Assembly: GCA_051252005.1 (NCBI GenBank)
Contig: JBPOEZ010000002.1
Coordinates: 1-64,000 of the forward strand
DNA length: 64,000 nt
Direction of reading: 5' to 3'
Origin: JACOMS01 sp051252005
GTDB lineage: Bacteria > Pseudomonadota > Alphaproteobacteria > Caulobacterales > Maricaulaceae
Part shown: positions 61,872 through 64,000 of the stretch, one piece after another
Numbering within the stretch: the first letter of the stretch is position 1
Layout: each line of letters opens with the position of its first letter
Notes under the pieces: generated by a model
Databases searched by the model: none
What the model was told of the DNA's origin: nothing
What the model saw: the letters and a program-made list of their open reading frames with translations, nothing else
Translations under genes and position numbers: made by a program

Positions 61872-64000
61872 CTACTCCAATCCTACGTTATCTGAAATTT
61901 GGGCCGTAGGCTCCAAACCACTATTAAGCTCAACAACACGTGGCGCCGCTGTGCTTGAGAACTTGTTTTCGAATATCTTCGTCTTTGGCTCGCTCACAGT
62001 ATGCGTGATGAGGAAAGGCTCGCTATTTTCAAATTCATTCTTTGAGATAGTCGCAACCTGAACGCCGTGAAGGTGGATAGACGCCTTAGACTTATTGCGC
62101 GGTCCAGAACCCACATTTGTAAGCTTGGAATCCGTCATATTAAAATGCGGACCAAACGTACTCTCGTCCCGCCCGCCGCGGTAATAATCGACAAGCGCGC
62201 CTTCGACATCCTTAAACGTCGAACCTTCGATCGTTAGGTATTCCGCATTATAGATACCGTAATCATCACTTTCAGTATCGAGCTTTAAAATCGCACCGGA
62301 GACAGTTTTAAAATTAGAGTTTTTAATCAGGATATTGTCGGCGAAGGTTCCCTTGGCCGCAGAGACCACGTTAAAATGCTGATTGACGTCAAGGTCTTCG
62401 AAATCTGAGTCGATGATTTCTAAACGGTAGTTTTCCAACATCGCATACGGAGACGTACGGATAACCGCGTTCCCTTTGTAATCTGGCGCGTCTTTACCCG
62501 TAATATTCAGACCAATAACTTGAAGGCTCCCCCCGTCGACAATTTCAAACAAAGCTGAGCGTTCAAAAGATAAATTGACCTCGCCTACCGCTTTGAACGT
62601 CAGAGGTTTATCTATCTGCAAGAATTTAGGCACGACATAATTGCCTGCAGCCAAGGAAAGCATATCGCCAGCGCTTGCGGATTTAACCGCTGAGAATAAA
62701 GCCCCAGCGTCAGCATTCACAGAGATCGTTTTTCCAGATTGGAACGGGACAACAGGCTCAGATTTAGGAAACCAAGATACGCCCGTCATGTCTTTTGTTG
62801 TGACGATCAAATCACGGCGCGCGCCGGCGGTTATATTCGCTTGTGGGTACATTAAACCATTATCTGCGCGGGACATAGCTACAGCTTCACGCGCGAAACC
62901 CGTCGAAAAAGAAGGCGCGTCCATAGAGCCCAAAATATTATCTTTGAAATCAATCCCCGACATATCGTCATAGACCGTGAACACATCATGTTCTTTATCG
63001 TTATAGATCAAATTCGCCGCGAAAACGGTATCCGAAGGAGGCGCGGAACGCTCGGCATCACTACCAGCGCCAAGCTGCACACTATCACTTTTAATAAGGC
63101 TATTATTTTCAATAATAGCCCCAACAACCGGGTCGTAGCGGTTAATAGGTCCGTTCGGAACGCCGTTCATTACAACCAGTGCACCGCCAAAACGGCTTCC
63201 CGTTAGCCCTTCCATGTAATTATTACGAACGGTTTGCTTCGCATTAATCACGCGTATCCCGCCCGTATGGTCCACACGGTTTCCAAAAAAGACGTTCCCC
63301 TCAACCAGCGTATTATTTCCATGACGCATGGTCAGCGTGCCGCGAGATTCAAAGAATGTGTTATTCAGAATTTTGTTTCTGCCTGACTTGCTGGAAATTA
63401 TTTCCACTTCGCCGTCACAGCGGTCAAAGTAATTGTTTTCAACTGTCGTGAAGGAATTTTGGCGCGAATGATGGCTAGTGCCGATACGCAAAGTTTCACC
63501 GCCATTAGACCCTAATATGGGCCGAGGACCAAAATAATTGTGGTCAATTCGATGGTAGTTTTCTTGACTAGCTTCGGAATTCATCCGAACCGCCATCACG
63601 ACGCCTTTATTACGCTTTCCCACAAGGTGGTTGTGGTCAAAACGGTTATGCTTGCCGTACATCATGACCCAGAAGTCTGCCTCGTAACGCTCTGGATTAT
63701 TATAATTATCAATTACAATTTCCGTTATCCGAGAATTATTGGCCAGCTCTTTAGAGTTCTTGCGAAAAGAGACGACTTCGCTTGTCGGCGTATGCCCATC
63801 CTTAAAAACCAAACCTGACACTTCGAGATACTCTCCGGCTAGGCGTAGATTGGACTGACCAGACAGGATAACCTTGCCTTTTGTCTCAGCGGTTAAAACA
63901 ATGGGCTTATTTTTTTCCCCCTTACCCGTGAAAACAATTTCAAAGTCATTCCACGTTCCGTTAGCGAGCTTGATGACGTCACCAGGTTTGGCTTTTTTAA
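61872..64000 (-). CDS. Alginate lyase, polysaccharide lyase family 6 (5' end beyond window)
   Basis: The frame is open from its stop at 61872 to the right edge. The visible N-terminal sequence includes KKAKPGDVIKLANGTWNDFE and GEYLEVSGLVFKDG, the start of the PL6 (chondroitinase-B-like) right-handed beta-helix, so the true start lies outside the window. The visible 709 residues match the two-domain PL6 type (about 750 residues; second helix domain from about the GKTISVNADAGALFSAV segment). PL6 enzymes act on MG- or G-rich alginate. The stop lies 4 bp before the PL17 start. Confidence 0.95.
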   Translation of the reverse strand, partial: KKAKPGDVIKLANGTWNDFEIVFTGKGEKNKPIVLTAETKGKVILSGQSNLRLAGEYLEVSGLVFKDGHTPTSEVVSFRKNSKELANNSRITEIVIDNYNNPERYEADFWVMMYGKHNRFDHNHLVGKRNKGVVMAVRMNSEASQENYHRIDHNYFGPRPILGSNGGETLRIGTSHHSRQNSFTTVENNYFDRCDGEVEIISSKSGRNKILNNTFFESRGTLTMRHGNNTLVEGNVFFGNRVDHTGGIRVINAKQTVRNNYMEGLTGSRFGGALVVMNGVPNGPINRYDPVVGAIIENNSLIKSDSVQLGAGSDAERSAPPSDTVFAANLIYNDKEHDVFTVYDDMSGIDFKDNILGSMDAPSFSTGFAREAVAMSRADNGLMYPQANITAGARRDLIVTTKDMTGVSWFPKSEPVVPFQSGKTISVNADAGALFSAVKSASAGDMLSLAAGNYVVPKFLQIDKPLTFKAVGEVNLSFERSALFEIVDGGSLQVIGLNITGKDAPDYKGNAVIRTSPYAMLENYRLEIIDSDFEDLDVNQHFNVVSAAKGTFADNILIKNSNFKTVSGAILKLDTESDDYGIYNAEYLTIEGSTFKDVEGALVDYYRGGRDESTFGPHFNMTDSKLTNVGSGPRNKSKASIHLHGVQVATISKNEFENSEPFLITHTVSEPKTKIFENKFSSTAAPRVVELNSGLEPTAQISDNVGLE

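Overview
The window looks like part of the chromosome of a marine, alginate-degrading alphaproteobacterium. Gene families and order suggest the Hyphomonadaceae/Maricaulales (Litorimonas-, Hellea- or Algimonas-like); this placement is inferred from gene content, not from a search. The left two thirds is core and house-keeping DNA. The right third (about 40.6-64 kb) is accessory and catabolic and looks less GC-rich by eye.

Layout. 1-3.4 kb: the str operon on the minus strand (rpsL, rpsG, fusA, start of tuf). 3.4-16.9 kb: amtB with palindromes in its leader, DUF952-pyrD, a Sel1-repeat protein with an unknown exported partner, ppa, a LysE exporter, an acyltransferase divergent from a membrane LytTR regulator with a four-copy 20-bp repeat array between them, argG, an MscS channel and ttcA. 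16.9-26.1 kb: a REP-like repeat pair, an unknown gene, two tandem paralogous membrane proteins, lpdA, purU, a helical-repeat lipoprotein, a small decayed patch (a duplicated phnA 3' end and a membrane gene with an amber codon), phnA, an exported M17 aminopeptidase and a Tat-signal SDR lipoprotein. 26.2-31 kb: a cytochrome P450 and oxyR-katG with recognisable OxyR boxes. 31-40.5 kb: yggS, a thiE-like gene, a porin with a long disordered N-terminus, a DUF3576 lipoprotein, ggt divergent from a MarR regulator, a P1-family peptidase and a GNAT enzyme. 40.6-41.4 kb: tRNA-Arg(ACG) followed by a decayed GPP34-family gene.

41.5-51.6 kb holds an uncharacterised catabolic cluster. A TonB-dependent receptor, two VOC proteins, a CurA-like reductase and an MFS carrier lie on the minus strand, the last four translationally coupled. 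Divergent from them are an AraC regulator and a lipoprotein alpha/beta hydrolase whose nucleophile-elbow residue is His. A PLP aminotransferase and a lipoprotein (periplasmic) RidA follow. The substrate is not evident.

51.9-64 kb is a nearly complete alginate utilisation locus, all on the minus strand: PL7, PL17 and PL6 alginate lyases, KdgF, a hexuronate MFS carrier, an SDR of the DEH-reductase type, KDPG aldolase, two KDG kinases and a GarR/DehR-type reductase. Together they would take alginate through oligomers, DEH, KDG and KDPG to pyruvate and glyceraldehyde-3-phosphate. A tandem operator-like repeat resembling hexuronate GntR (UxuR/ExuR) sites precedes the GarR-type gene. No cognate regulator and no alginate-specific TonB receptor lie inside the window, and the PL6 gene runs off its right edge.
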